From positions 1-64,000 of the forward strand of contig ATWC01000012.1 of NCBI GenBank assembly GCA_000421045.1: a stretch of 64,000 bases of DNA. The letters are read 5' to 3'. A program made the position numbers and the translations under genes. The notes below the pieces were generated by a model, which saw only the letters and a list, made by a program, of their open reading frames with translations, did no database searches and had not been told where the DNA came from. Origin of the DNA: Lachnospiraceae bacterium NK4A179. Lineage in GTDB: Bacteria > Bacillota > Clostridia > Lachnospirales > Lachnospiraceae. Below are positions 9,792-18,685 of this stretch, in pieces. Numbering within the stretch: the stretch's first letter is position 1; the number at the start of each line of letters is the position of its first letter.

Positions 9792-9820
9792 TTGTCATGA
9801 GAGGTTTAAGAAATTAAAAT
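9792..9820 (+). promoter_or_regulatory. Sigma-A promoter before membrane-protein pair
   Basis: TTGTCA at 9792-9797, a 17-base spacer, then TAAAAT at 9815-9820, 40 bases before the ATG of the first membrane protein and just after the flagellar terminator. Confidence 0.55.
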
Positions 9821-9860
9821 TAACTGCATACTGTCATCAATACATATTAGAGAAGGAAAA

Positions 9861-11330
9861 ATGAAGAAAATAAATATAAAGAATCGGTTTTTAAAATATC
9901 CGGTCTCAATAGCTGCATTGATCATTACAGCAATATTCGTATTGTCACTGTATGATTCTTTTGATATTAATGGTTTATGGCGTTATCTGATCGGAAGAGA
10001 CATACTGGAAAGAGGCATTATCTTTGATAATCAGTATACATGGATAAATGGAACAGAATGGTCTCAATCAGAATGGATGTTTGATCTGTTGTATTATTTT
10101 TCTGTGAAGACATTTGGGATGGCCGGATATGTTATCCTGTTGATCATTCCGCTTGTAGCGATATGGACGATAGGCTATTTACAGAGGAAAAATGAAATAA
10201 GTGCTTTTTTGTATTCTGTATTTTTCATGGTTGCATTCATTTCTTTTCCTAAAGATACGGCGAGTTCTCCGACATTCGGTTCCGCCATACTTTTACCTGT
10301 GCTTATAATTGGGTATCTTAAGTTTGATTCTATAATAAAGAAGTTAATATTGTCATTTGTGTCTGGAATCGTTCTTTCTAATTTTGAGCTTTCTGAAGCT
10401 GTTATCGTAGCATTCTTTCTTATCCTGTGCTTTATCATAGATCAGGCATTCGATCTGTATAATAAAAAGTTTGATCTGAAAACATGTCTTAAATCATTGG
10501 GAATTCCGTTCGTTTATCTGGCAGGTATGTTTGTAAATCCTGCAGGTATCAATGTAGTCAGGGAAGGAAAGCATCTGATATCGTATTACTTTGACGGGCA
10601 TCCGTATGCTCCGGAGAAGCTTATACCGTCTATAGTTGTACTCCTTGTGATCATGACCTGTGGATATGCTGTTATATCCGATCGAAAAAAAGAGGATTGT
10701 ATAGTTTTTGTTGAGGTAACAGCTGCAGTAATGCTTTCTTTTGTTTCGTGTAAAGTCGGAATATCAGCGATATATCTGATGATCGTTTTTCTGCCGGTAT
10801 ATTTTTACGGAATGTTTAAAGGTATTCTTGGAGATCTGATCAAAATTCAGATCGAATATCAGCCGGCAGATCGATTGACGATCATAGGTGTTCTGATCGG
10901 AACAGTTATTTCCGTGATCGTATCGATAGCCGGATATCCGAAAGATTATGGATCGTATGTTCATAATGAACAGGCAGCAGTTATTTCGGACGAAATGATA
11001 GAGTGCCTGAAAGGGGCAGAGGGACTTTACATGCTTCACAGCGATGAAGTGGCCGACTATCTGATGTGGAATGGGATATCGGTAATGTATGATACGCGTG
11101 ATATTAATTATTCTATTGGAACAGAAGGAGATGTTACGCAGAACGGGATCATTTCTTCGGTAAAGAATGGGAGTTTTGCTGAGGGTCAGTTTGATGAATT
11201 GTTTAAGTATTACAATTCCGTACTGATAGATCCTTCATGCGAAAGATCGGAATGGTATTTTAAATATAATTCGGCTTTCGAACTGGTGATGACGGATGAC
11301 TGTGGTAATTCGCTGTATATAAGAAGGTGA
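9861..11330 (+). CDS. Polytopic membrane protein, GT-C-like (paralogue 1)
   Basis: The 489-residue product has about ten predicted membrane helices in residues 15-375 and a C-terminal soluble domain (about 375-489). After the first helix it carries DINGLWRYLIGRDILERG and then WSQSEWMFDLLYY. This resembles the DxWWHLxxGxxIxxxG...EWL pattern of large bacterial membrane proteins related to GT-C glycosyltransferases. The C-terminal domain contains a VMYDTRD motif and ends in EWYFKYNSAFELV. Substrate is unknown; transfer of a lipid-linked sugar at the outer membrane face is only an inference. The next gene starts six bases after its stop and is a paralogue. Base composition looks more AT-rich than the surrounding genes. 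Confidence 0.7.
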   Translation: MKKINIKNRFLKYPVSIAALIITAIFVLSLYDSFDINGLWRYLIGRDILERGIIFDNQYTWINGTEWSQSEWMFDLLYYFSVKTFGMAGYVILLIIPLVAIWTIGYLQRKNEISAFLYSVFFMVAFISFPKDTASSPTFGSAILLPVLIIGYLKFDSIIKKLILSFVSGIVLSNFELSEAVIVAFFLILCFIIDQAFDLYNKKFDLKTCLKSLGIPFVYLAGMFVNPAGINVVREGKHLISYYFDGHPYAPEKLIPSIVVLLVIMTCGYAVISDRKKEDCIVFVEVTAAVMLSFVSCKVGISAIYLMIVFLPVYFYGMFKGILGDLIKIQIEYQPADRLTIIGVLIGTVISVIVSIAGYPKDYGSYVHNEQAAVISDEMIECLKGAEGLYMLHSDEVADYLMWNGISVMYDTRDINYSIGTEGDVTQNGIISSVKNGSFAEGQFDELFKYYNSVLIDPSCERSEWYFKYNSAFELVMTDDCGNSLYIRR

Positions 11331-11336
11331 GATTAA

Positions 11337-12845
11337 ATGGAAAAAAATAAATCCGGTTTTTTACAGATAATGATTAAGATCACAGTTTTTGTTGCGGCGA
11401 TGTTCTTCTTATGGTTAGGCGTGTTTAAACTGTTCGGGAATTTAGATTATGATATGATATGGCATTACCTCATGGGGAGGGATATACGATTAAACGGAAT
11501 ATCATGTGAAAATCCCTATTCCTGGATAAAAGGAACCGTATGGAATCAGCAGGAATGGCTGTATGATCTGATCTTTTATTCAGTGGTTGAGTTTGGTGGA
11601 ATGCTTGGATATATGATAATGGCGCTAATACCGCTTGTGGTTATATATGTAGTGGGGATTCTTTACGGCACTAAGGGAAAGAGTGCTTTTATCTATCTCA
11701 TTTTTTATGCAGCCGTATTCATCTTTATGCCTAAAAATGCTATCAGTAGGCCGGTATATTATTCAACACTTTTTCTTCCGATACTTGTTTTGGTATATTT
11801 AAAGCTTCAGAAAACCTTAAAGATGGTGATCATTTTTTTTCTGTCAGGGATTCTTTTGTCAAATATGCATCTCGGGCAGGGTGAAGCAATAGGTTTATTT
11901 TTGATCATATGTTTTATGGTCGATCTTGTATACGGAGTGATGAATAAAAGTATTGATCCAAAGTATTATGCCGGAAGGATATCCGGGATCATTCTTTTCT
12001 TTGTCGGGCTGTTTTTCAATCCTGTAGGGGTAGGAATGGTCATGGAAAGCTTTAAGATGCTGCTTTTTGGTGTCAGCTCAAAATATAATTCTTATATAAA
12101 AGAATGGAGGCCCTATTCTCCGAATAATCTGCACAGGGCTTTATTTCTGGTAATGGTTGTGCTTATCTGCGGATATGGTTTGTCCAGATTCAAAGAAAAA
12201 GAAGATTATATAAAAATAGGTCTGATCCTTGCTTCAGTGCTTGCGATCTTTAAATCTGCCAAGTGTGGAGTAATTTCTGTAATGCTGATACAGGTATTCC
12301 TTTATAAGTATCTGATTGATTTTGCAAGATGGATCGCAGGAAACAAGATCAAATATATAGATAAGCATAAACCATTAAATATGTATTCTGTTGCCGGAAT
12401 GGTAGCAGGTATTGTGATCTCGATAAGTATCCTGCTTAGTAAATATCCGGACAGCTTTGGTGAATATGTAGATCAGAGCCGGGCTTTGAAGATTTCGGAT
12501 GAGGTGATGGATTGTCTAAAGGAAAGGAAAGACATCCATTTGCTGAATGGATACAATAGCAGCAACTTTCTGATGTGGAATGATATAAAAGTTATGGTCG
12601 ATACAAGGTTTTTCCCGTACGATTATGAAGATGATGAAATAAATGCAATAGATGGTGTTCTTTCGCTTGTTCTAACGAGAAGTTCAGCGGAAGAAATAAA
12701 GGAAGTACTGGATAAATTTGATATTGATACAGTATTGATAGATGATGAATTAAAACCTGTTGAATGGTATTTTAAATACAGCAGTAAGTATGAACTTGCT
12801 GTATCGGATTCATTCGGAAATGCCGTGTACATTCGTAAACAATAG
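11337..12845 (+). CDS. Polytopic membrane protein, GT-C-like (paralogue 2)
   Basis: The 502-residue product matches the previous gene along its whole length: LDYDMIWHYLMGRDIRLNG, WNQQEWLYDLIFY, the same run of membrane helices, then ISDEVMDCLKERKDIHLLNG, VMVDTRF and EWYFKYSSKYELAVSDSFGN at the end. The pair clearly arose by tandem duplication, and divergence is considerable, so the copies may have different substrates or form a heteromer. They share one promoter. The function is not established; the topology (loop motif outside, C-terminal domain outside) is predicted from sequence only. No terminator separates it from the cellulase gene downstream. Confidence 0.7.
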   Translation: MEKNKSGFLQIMIKITVFVAAMFFLWLGVFKLFGNLDYDMIWHYLMGRDIRLNGISCENPYSWIKGTVWNQQEWLYDLIFYSVVEFGGMLGYMIMALIPLVVIYVVGILYGTKGKSAFIYLIFYAAVFIFMPKNAISRPVYYSTLFLPILVLVYLKLQKTLKMVIIFFLSGILLSNMHLGQGEAIGLFLIICFMVDLVYGVMNKSIDPKYYAGRISGIILFFVGLFFNPVGVGMVMESFKMLLFGVSSKYNSYIKEWRPYSPNNLHRALFLVMVVLICGYGLSRFKEKEDYIKIGLILASVLAIFKSAKCGVISVMLIQVFLYKYLIDFARWIAGNKIKYIDKHKPLNMYSVAGMVAGIVISISILLSKYPDSFGEYVDQSRALKISDEVMDCLKERKDIHLLNGYNSSNFLMWNDIKVMVDTRFFPYDYEDDEINAIDGVLSLVLTRSSAEEIKEVLDKFDIDTVLIDDELKPVEWYFKYSSKYELAVSDSFGNAVYIRKQ

Positions 12846-12849
12846 AGAT

Positions 12850-12897
12850 CATATCAATAGAAATTATATCAATAGAAATCAGATTAAAATCAGATTA
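12850..12897 (+). repeat. Short tandem repeats in cellulase leader
   Basis: Two adjacent 15-base units (12850-12864 and 12865-12879) with core ATATCAATAGAAAT, followed by two CAGATTAA units (12880 and 12891). AT-rich, non-coding, in the 87-base gap before the cellulase gene. No convincing ribosome site or promoter is seen in this gap. Confidence 0.75.
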
Positions 12898-12932
12898 ATA
12901 AAGATCAGATCAACAGAAACGGAAACCATATC

Positions 12933-15900
12933 ATGAAGAAAAAAGCAGTTAAATATTTGCTGGCCACAGTCTTATCGGTAACATGCCTGTTCGGTTCTGA
13001 TATGTTTGCGGCACCCGGTCTTAAGTATGTTTTTGCAGGGGAACAGCTCGGAGAGAATGATTTTGATGATGGCAAGGGGTTGCCGTGGCATATAGTTGAA
13101 TCCGCGACAGGTGAGATGGAGTTTGAGATCGCAGATGGCGTGTACCGTATCACAATAGTTAATCCGGGCGGAGCATCCAACGGAGGAGAGGACCGTTGGG
13201 ACTGCCAGTTCAGGCACAGGGGTCTTACCATAGTTCAGGGGCACAATTATCATGTGCATTATGAGATAAAGGCCTCCAATACAGGAAAGTATTACACAAA
13301 GATTGGTAATCTGGACGGCACCAAAGAGATATGGCACAACATGAGCAATGGTTCGGATCTTGATTCCACATGGGATCCTATCTCTTATGATACTGCTGAT
13401 CAGTGGAAGACAGTGGATCTTAGCTTTACTGCAAACCAGAGTATGGATGTGGCAGAGTGGGCATTCCATCTGGGCGGCGATGGACAGTATACAAATGGTG
13501 TGTGCTTCCCTGCCGGAACAGTGATCGAGTTTGACAACATGTCTCTTATTGATGAGTCATCGGATGAGAATGATTATGTGGCTGAGGTTCCGTGGGTACG
13601 TTCCGATATACTTACCAATCAGGTGAGTTATTTTGAGGGCATGCAGAAGAAAGCTACCATGCTCTGCTCTGACAGTTCACCGGTAAAGTTTTCGCTCTTT
13701 GATGAAAACGGAAAGGAAGTATGGAACGGAAAGTCAAAGCCCGCAGGCCATGATGCCGATTCGGATGATGATGTGCATATTCTTGATTTCTCTGAATATG
13801 ATAAGGCAGGCAGGTATACGCTTAAGGCCGGAAACGGTGCGGTTTCAAGGGAGTTTTCCATAGGTGATTCCGAAACCTATTCCGCGATGCTTTATGATTC
13901 GCTCAATTACTTTTATCAGAACAGATCCGGGGTCCCCATCGAAAGTCAGTTCATTACGTCAGGAGATAAAGACCGTCTTGCAAGAGCAGCCGGACATTCT
14001 TCCGACAATGCTCAGATAGTTTCATCATTTACAGACAATACAGCGGTGACCGGACAGAGTCAGGATGTGACCGGTGGCTGGTACGATGCGGGTGATCACG
14101 GAAAATATGTTGTTAACGGCGGCATCTCCCTCTGGCTTTTACAGAATATGTATGAAGCTGCGTTAAAGACAGGGAATGAAAAGGCCTATGCAGATGGCTG
14201 CATGAATATTCCGGAGAATAATAACGGATATCCGGATATCCTTGATGAAGCCCGTTTTGAAATGGACTGGATCCAGACTATGCTTGTAAAAGAAGGTGAA
14301 TACAAAGGCATGGTTTATCACAAGGTTCATGATGACAAGTGGACAGGGCTTGGCATAGCACCTTCAGATGATGATAAGACAAGAGTGATACTTCCTCCCA
14401 CAACAGCGGCAACACTTAATGCCGCAGCATGCGGGGCACAGGCTGCACGTCTGTGGAAGGGGATAGATGATGCATATTCCAAACAGTGCCTTGAATTTGC
14501 AAAGACTGCATATGAGGCAGCAAAGGCTCATCCTGATCAGTTTGCTCCCAGTGGCAATTTCGAAGGCGGTGGAGCATACGGTGACGATGATGTGAGTGAT
14601 GAATTCTACTGGGCTGCAGCGGAGCTTTATATAACAACCGGTGAAGCAGCCTATCATGATGATATGAAGGGATCAGGGTTCTTCTTAGAGCTCCCTACTG
14701 TTCTTTCCGGAGGCGAAAGCGTTGATACCTGCGGTAGTTTTGACTGGGGGCATACAGCAGCACTCGGGACCATTTCGCTTGCGATAAACGATGACAAAGT
14801 TGACAAAGCGGATGCCAAGAGCGCGGCCGCTGCTATCATTTCTTCTGCTGATGAATTTATAAAAATGGAAGATAAGCAGGGTTACGGACTTCCTTATGGT
14901 CAGAGCACGCTTTCAAGCACAGACAGTGATACAGGATATATATGGGGCTCCAATTCGCTGGTTGCGGATAATGGAATAGTGCTTGCGTATGCATATATCT
15001 TAAACGGAGAAGCAAAGTATCTGAACGGTGCCGTGTCGGCAATGGATTATCTGCTCGGAAGAAACGCAATGGATTATTCCTATGTGACAGGTTACGGCAC
15101 CCATGCTGCAAGGTATCCGCATCACCGCTACTGGGCCAATCTGATAGATGACAGTTTTCCGTCAGCGCCAAATGGCGTGCTGGTTGGCGGACCTAATTCC
15201 GGAATGGAAGATCCCTGGGTAAGAGGAAGCGGCTGGAAAAAAGGCACCATTCCTCCGGCAAAATGCTATATGGATCATATCGAAGCATATTCTGCTAATG
15301 AATGCACGATCAACTGGAATGCGCCTCTTGCATGGCTCACGGCTTTCATTACTGAAAACACAAAAGAAGGCATAAAGCAGGGTGCGGTCAATCTGAGCCC
15401 TGCCGCAGTCCCGTCATCATCTGAAACAAAGATAAACGAGGCAGCCGGAACCGCTCCTGCAAATAATGGTGACAATCCGTCTCCTTCAGAGCAAAATGCA
15501 TCGGAAAAAGGCGCAAAAGGAGAAAAACAGGGTGTATCCATGTGGATCATCGCACTTATCATACTTGCGGTCGTTGTGATACTTGTTACGGCTGAAATAC
15601 TGATCTACAAGTTCCTTAAATCCAGGAAGGCTAATTATATCGCAGTTCCTTCAGGCGGCACGGATGAGACCGGAAATGATACCGCAGTTCCTCTGGGCGG
15701 CACGGATCAGACCGGAAATGATACCGCTGCTTCCTATGGCAACATGGATCTAAGCAGTAGCGGTATCGCAACTACTTTGGGCGATACAGATCTGAACAGT
15801 ATAGATACCGCATCTCCTTCAGGCAGCACATATCATAACAGGGATCCGGAGTTTCTGTATGATGCTTACGGACAGCCTCAGATGCGCATATTATATGATT

Positions 15901-15935
15901 CTGAAGGAAATCCTGTTTACTTGCCATTGAAGTAA
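12933..15935 (+). CDS. Membrane-anchored GH9 cellulase with CBM and Ig-like domains
   Basis: Secreted endoglucanase-type enzyme that cuts beta-1,4-glucan at the cell surface. Order of domains in the 1000 residues: signal peptide (about 1-35), a CBM4/9-like carbohydrate-binding domain (about 40-210), the CelD N-terminal Ig-like domain (about 220-310), and the GH9 catalytic domain (about 315-815). Asp385 and Asp388 lie in GWYDAGDHGKYV, the family His in RYPHHRYW, and the catalytic acid Glu790 in YSANECTINWNAP. A Ser/Pro-rich linker, one membrane helix (about 870-892), a KSRK stop-transfer and a 100-residue tail follow. The tail holds five decaying 14-residue repeats (904-973). By the positive-inside rule the tail is cytosolic, which is unusual. 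The ATG has no strong ribosome site. Confidence 0.92.
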   Translation: MKKKAVKYLLATVLSVTCLFGSDMFAAPGLKYVFAGEQLGENDFDDGKGLPWHIVESATGEMEFEIADGVYRITIVNPGGASNGGEDRWDCQFRHRGLTIVQGHNYHVHYEIKASNTGKYYTKIGNLDGTKEIWHNMSNGSDLDSTWDPISYDTADQWKTVDLSFTANQSMDVAEWAFHLGGDGQYTNGVCFPAGTVIEFDNMSLIDESSDENDYVAEVPWVRSDILTNQVSYFEGMQKKATMLCSDSSPVKFSLFDENGKEVWNGKSKPAGHDADSDDDVHILDFSEYDKAGRYTLKAGNGAVSREFSIGDSETYSAMLYDSLNYFYQNRSGVPIESQFITSGDKDRLARAAGHSSDNAQIVSSFTDNTAVTGQSQDVTGGWYDAGDHGKYVVNGGISLWLLQNMYEAALKTGNEKAYADGCMNIPENNNGYPDILDEARFEMDWIQTMLVKEGEYKGMVYHKVHDDKWTGLGIAPSDDDKTRVILPPTTAATLNAAACGAQAARLWKGIDDAYSKQCLEFAKTAYEAAKAHPDQFAPSGNFEGGGAYGDDDVSDEFYWAAAELYITTGEAAYHDDMKGSGFFLELPTVLSGGESVDTCGSFDWGHTAALGTISLAINDDKVDKADAKSAAAAIISSADEFIKMEDKQGYGLPYGQSTLSSTDSDTGYIWGSNSLVADNGIVLAYAYILNGEAKYLNGAVSAMDYLLGRNAMDYSYVTGYGTHAARYPHHRYWANLIDDSFPSAPNGVLVGGPNSGMEDPWVRGSGWKKGTIPPAKCYMDHIEAYSANECTINWNAPLAWLTAFITENTKEGIKQGAVNLSPAAVPSSSETKINEAAGTAPANNGDNPSPSEQNASEKGAKGEKQGVSMWIIALIILAVVVILVTAEILIYKFLKSRKANYIAVPSGGTDETGNDTAVPLGGTDQTGNDTAASYGNMDLSSSGIATTLGDTDLNSIDTASPSGSTYHNRDPEFLYDAYGQPQMRILYDSEGNPVYLPLK
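15642..15851 (+). repeat. Five 42-bp tandem repeats in cellulase tail
   Basis: Units start at 15642, 15684, 15726, 15768 and 15810. The first two encode AVPSGGTDETGNDT and AVPLGGTDQTGNDT; the later three are increasingly diverged but keep the 14-residue register. Confidence 0.8.
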
Positions 15936-15944
15936 TGTTATAAT
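15916..15944 (+). promoter_or_regulatory. Sigma-A promoter with extended -10 for purF-like/rpoD operon
   Basis: TTTACT at 15916-15921, 17-base spacer, TGtTATAAT with the -10 hexamer at 15939-15944. It overlaps the 3' end of the cellulase gene. The same -35 hexamer and extended -10 appear before the PFOR gene. Confidence 0.65.
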
Positions 15945-15987
15945 TTGTCGTTGCTGATTTTTGCTGAGCAGGGAAAGGAATTAATCC

Positions 15988-17394
15988 ATGAGCGGTATCT
16001 TTGGTGTTGCTTCAAAAAAGAATGCTTCGATCGATCTGTTTTTCGGTATAGACTATCATTCGCACCTTGGAACAAGGCGCGGCGGTATGGTCGTATACGG
16101 AAAGGATGGCTTTTCAAGGGCCATTCACAATATAGAGAACACTCCGTTCCGTACCAAGTTTGAAGATGATATGGAATCCATGCAGGGTGGACTTGGAATA
16201 GGATGTATTTCCGATTACGAGCCTCAGCCCATACTTGTACAGTCGCACCTCGGAACATTTGCCGTTGCCACTGTCAGCAAGATAAACAATATGGATGAAC
16301 TCATAAAGGAAACCTACAGTACACGCTCGCAGTTCCAGGTAATGAGTTCGGAGGAAGTAAATGCCACTGAGCTTGTGGCATGGCTGATCAATTCAAAAGA
16401 CAGTATCGCGGAAGGTATCCAGTACGCGCAGGAAAAGGTAGACGGCTCTCTTACGCTTCTTGTTCTTACAAAAGAAGGCATATATGCCGCCCGTGATCCT
16501 CTGGGACGTACACCTCTTCAGATAGGTAAAAAAGAGGATGCCTACTGTGCATCATTTGAAAGTTTCGCTTATGTAAATCTCGGATATAAGGATTATTCGG
16601 AGCTCGGCCCCGGTGAGATAGTATTTATGACTCCCGATGGCATAGAGCAGATAAGAAAGCCCGGTAACAGAATGCAGATATGTGCATTCCTCTGGGTATA
16701 TTACGGTTATCCCAACTCAATGTATGAAGGTGTAAGCGTTGAGGAAATGCGTTACCGCAACGGTGCGATGATCGCAATGCGCGATGAGAACAGGGATGAA
16801 TTGGATTATGCGGCAGGTGTTCCGGATTCAGGTACCGCACATGCCATCGGTTATGCAAACGAGGCAGGGATCCATTTCGAAAGACCTTTTATAAAGTATA
16901 CACCCACCTGGCCCAGATCTTTCATGCCTACAAATCAGAGCGTGAGAGAGATGATCGCAAAGATGAAGCTTGTGCCGGTGGAACATCTTATACAGAACAA
17001 GAGCATGGTGCTTATCGATGACTCGATCGTAAGAGGCACACAGCTCAGAGATACGATAAAGTATCTTTACAACAGCGGTGCAAAAAAAGTGCACGTAAGG
17101 GCAGCATGTCCACCTATCACGTTTGCATGTAAGTTCCTCAATTTCTCCCGCTCAAGGTCAGTGATGGACCTCATAACCCGTCGTGTAATACACGATCTGG
17201 AGGGTGACAAAGATGTGGAGAAACTTGATGATTACAGCAATCCCGATCATCCTTGTTACAGGCACATGGTTGCAGAGATCTGCAAGAGACAGGGCTTTGA
17301 TTCCCTGCAGTTTGAGCGCCTCGATGACATGATAAAGGCGATAGGACTTCCTGAGTGCAATATTTGTACATACTGCTGGAACGGAAAAGAGTAA
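15988..17394 (+). CDS. PurF-like amidophosphoribosyltransferase homologue lacking the glutaminase cysteine
   Basis: Full-length homologue (468 residues) of the first enzyme of purine synthesis. It has an N-terminal Ntn glutaminase-like half and a C-terminal phosphoribosyltransferase half with the PRPP motif MVLIDDSIVRG (340-350). PurF needs Cys as residue 1 after Met removal; here the N-terminus is MSGIFGV, so the nucleophile is Ser. No propeptide Cys is present. By position, Cys232, Cys381, Cys457 and Cys460 look like the four Fe-S cluster ligands of Bacillus-type PurF. The protein is therefore either an ammonia-dependent transferase or has taken another role; it should not be called PurF without test. 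It is followed 13 bases later by rpoD. Confidence 0.82.
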   Translation: MSGIFGVASKKNASIDLFFGIDYHSHLGTRRGGMVVYGKDGFSRAIHNIENTPFRTKFEDDMESMQGGLGIGCISDYEPQPILVQSHLGTFAVATVSKINNMDELIKETYSTRSQFQVMSSEEVNATELVAWLINSKDSIAEGIQYAQEKVDGSLTLLVLTKEGIYAARDPLGRTPLQIGKKEDAYCASFESFAYVNLGYKDYSELGPGEIVFMTPDGIEQIRKPGNRMQICAFLWVYYGYPNSMYEGVSVEEMRYRNGAMIAMRDENRDELDYAAGVPDSGTAHAIGYANEAGIHFERPFIKYTPTWPRSFMPTNQSVREMIAKMKLVPVEHLIQNKSMVLIDDSIVRGTQLRDTIKYLYNSGAKKVHVRAACPPITFACKFLNFSRSRSVMDLITRRVIHDLEGDKDVEKLDDYSNPDHPCYRHMVAEICKRQGFDSLQFERLDDMIKAIGLPECNICTYCWNGKE

Positions 17395-17407
17395 ATAGGA
17401 GGAAACT

Positions 17408-18664
17408 ATGGACGACAAGACTAGAAAAAGTTTTGAGGAAGATCTTGATAAGTTCATAAAGAAAGCCAAGAAGAAGGGCGTCACCGAGTATCAGGATGTC
17501 GTCAATGTCTTCAATAAGTATGAGCTTACGGAAGAGGAATTTGATCTTGTATGGAATGCCCTCGATAAGAACAGCATAGTTTTAAGCAGCCCCGTTGATG
17601 ATGCTCCCGATTCGGAACTCGATGAGATCGATGAGGAGAGCGAAGAGATCGAAAAAGAGATAGAAGATCTCGATAAGGACAGCTCACTTGATGAAAACGC
17701 CGCTATGGCCGATTCCGTTCACATGTACTTAAAAGAGATCGGATCTGTTGAGCTCCTTACAATGGAAGAAGAGATCGAACTCGCCAAGCGTATCGAAGCA
17801 GGCAAGGCGGCAAGGGAAGAAAATGAAAAGCTTGCCGAGAAGATAGAAGGTCTCAAGAAGGCAAGGAATAAGGAAAAGGCTGCCAAGGATAAGAGAACAT
17901 GGCAGGCAAAGATGCGTGCAAATAAAAAGGTCATCGATGACGCAAAAGATGCTATCGATCATCTGACAAGCGCAAACCTTCGTCTTGTTGTAAGTAACGC
18001 AAAGCATTATCTCGGCAGAGGCATGAACTTCCTTGATGTTATTCAGGAAGGAAACTTAGGTCTCATGAGAGCCGTTGATAAGTTTGATTATCACAAAGGC
18101 TACAAGTTCTCCACATATGCAACATGGTGGATACGTCAGGCTATAACAAGATCCATCGCCGATCAGGCGCGTACAATAAGACTTCCGGTGCACATGGTTG
18201 AAAACATCAACCGTATCGTACGTATCAGAAGAACTCTTACCAGCGAACTCGGACGTGAGCCTTCAACTGCAGAAGTAGCAGCCAGAGCCGATATGGATGA
18301 GGCTAAGGTTCAGGAGATCATGAGGATCTCGGCAGAGCCTATATCACTTGAGACTCCTGTCGGTGAGGAGGAAGATACAACGATCGGAGATATGGTGGAC
18401 GACAAGACCACGGTTGCTCCTGAGGAGGCAGCTGCAAAGACACTCTTAAGGCAGCAGATCATGGAATCCATGGAAGCGCTCGATGAAAGAGAGCGTGAAG
18501 TGCTTATCTTAAGATATGGTCTCCGCGATGGCCAGCCCCAGACTCTTGAAGAGGTCGGAAAGAAGTTCTCGGTAACACGAGAGCGTATCCGTCAGATCGA
18601 GGCAAGAGCTATAAAGAAGCTGAAGCTTCCTTCAAGACTCAAGAAGCTCGATGGTTTCATCTGA
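17408..18664 (+). CDS. rpoD: RNA polymerase housekeeping sigma factor (sigma-70/sigma-A)
   Basis: Primary sigma factor that directs RNA polymerase to -10/-35 promoters. The 418 residues contain region 1.1-like acidic N-terminus (about 1-95), region 1.2 ([20 protein letters not shown]), a charged coiled insert, region 2 ([40 protein letters not shown]), region 3 and region 4 with the helix-turn-helix [25 protein letters not shown] lies seven bases before the ATG. In many Firmicutes rpoD follows dnaG; here it follows a PurF-like gene and probably shares that promoter. Confidence 0.96.
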   Translation: MDDKTRKSFEEDLDKFIKKAKKKGVTEYQDVVNVFNKYELTEEEFDLVWNALDKNSIVLSSPVDDAPDSELDEIDEESEEIEKEIEDLDKDSSLDENAAMADSVHMYLKEIGSVELLTMEEEIELAKRIEAGKAAREENEKLAEKIEGLKKARNKEKAAKDKRTWQAKMRANKKVIDDAKDAIDHLTSANLRLVVSNAKHYLGRGMNFLDVIQEGNLGLMRAVDKFDYHKGYKFSTYATWWIRQAITRSIADQARTIRLPVHMVENINRIVRIRRTLTSELGREPSTAEVAARADMDEAKVQEIMRISAEPISLETPVGEEEDTTIGDMVDDKTTVAPEEAAAKTLLRQQIMESMEALDEREREVLILRYGLRDGQPQTLEEVGKKFSVTRERIRQIEARAIKKLKLPSRLKKLDGFI

Positions 18665-18685
18665 TAATCACAAAGGTATTAAATC

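Noticed and set aside
15988-17394. Calling this gene purF outright
   Set aside because: The essential N-terminal cysteine is missing, so the standard function is not supported.
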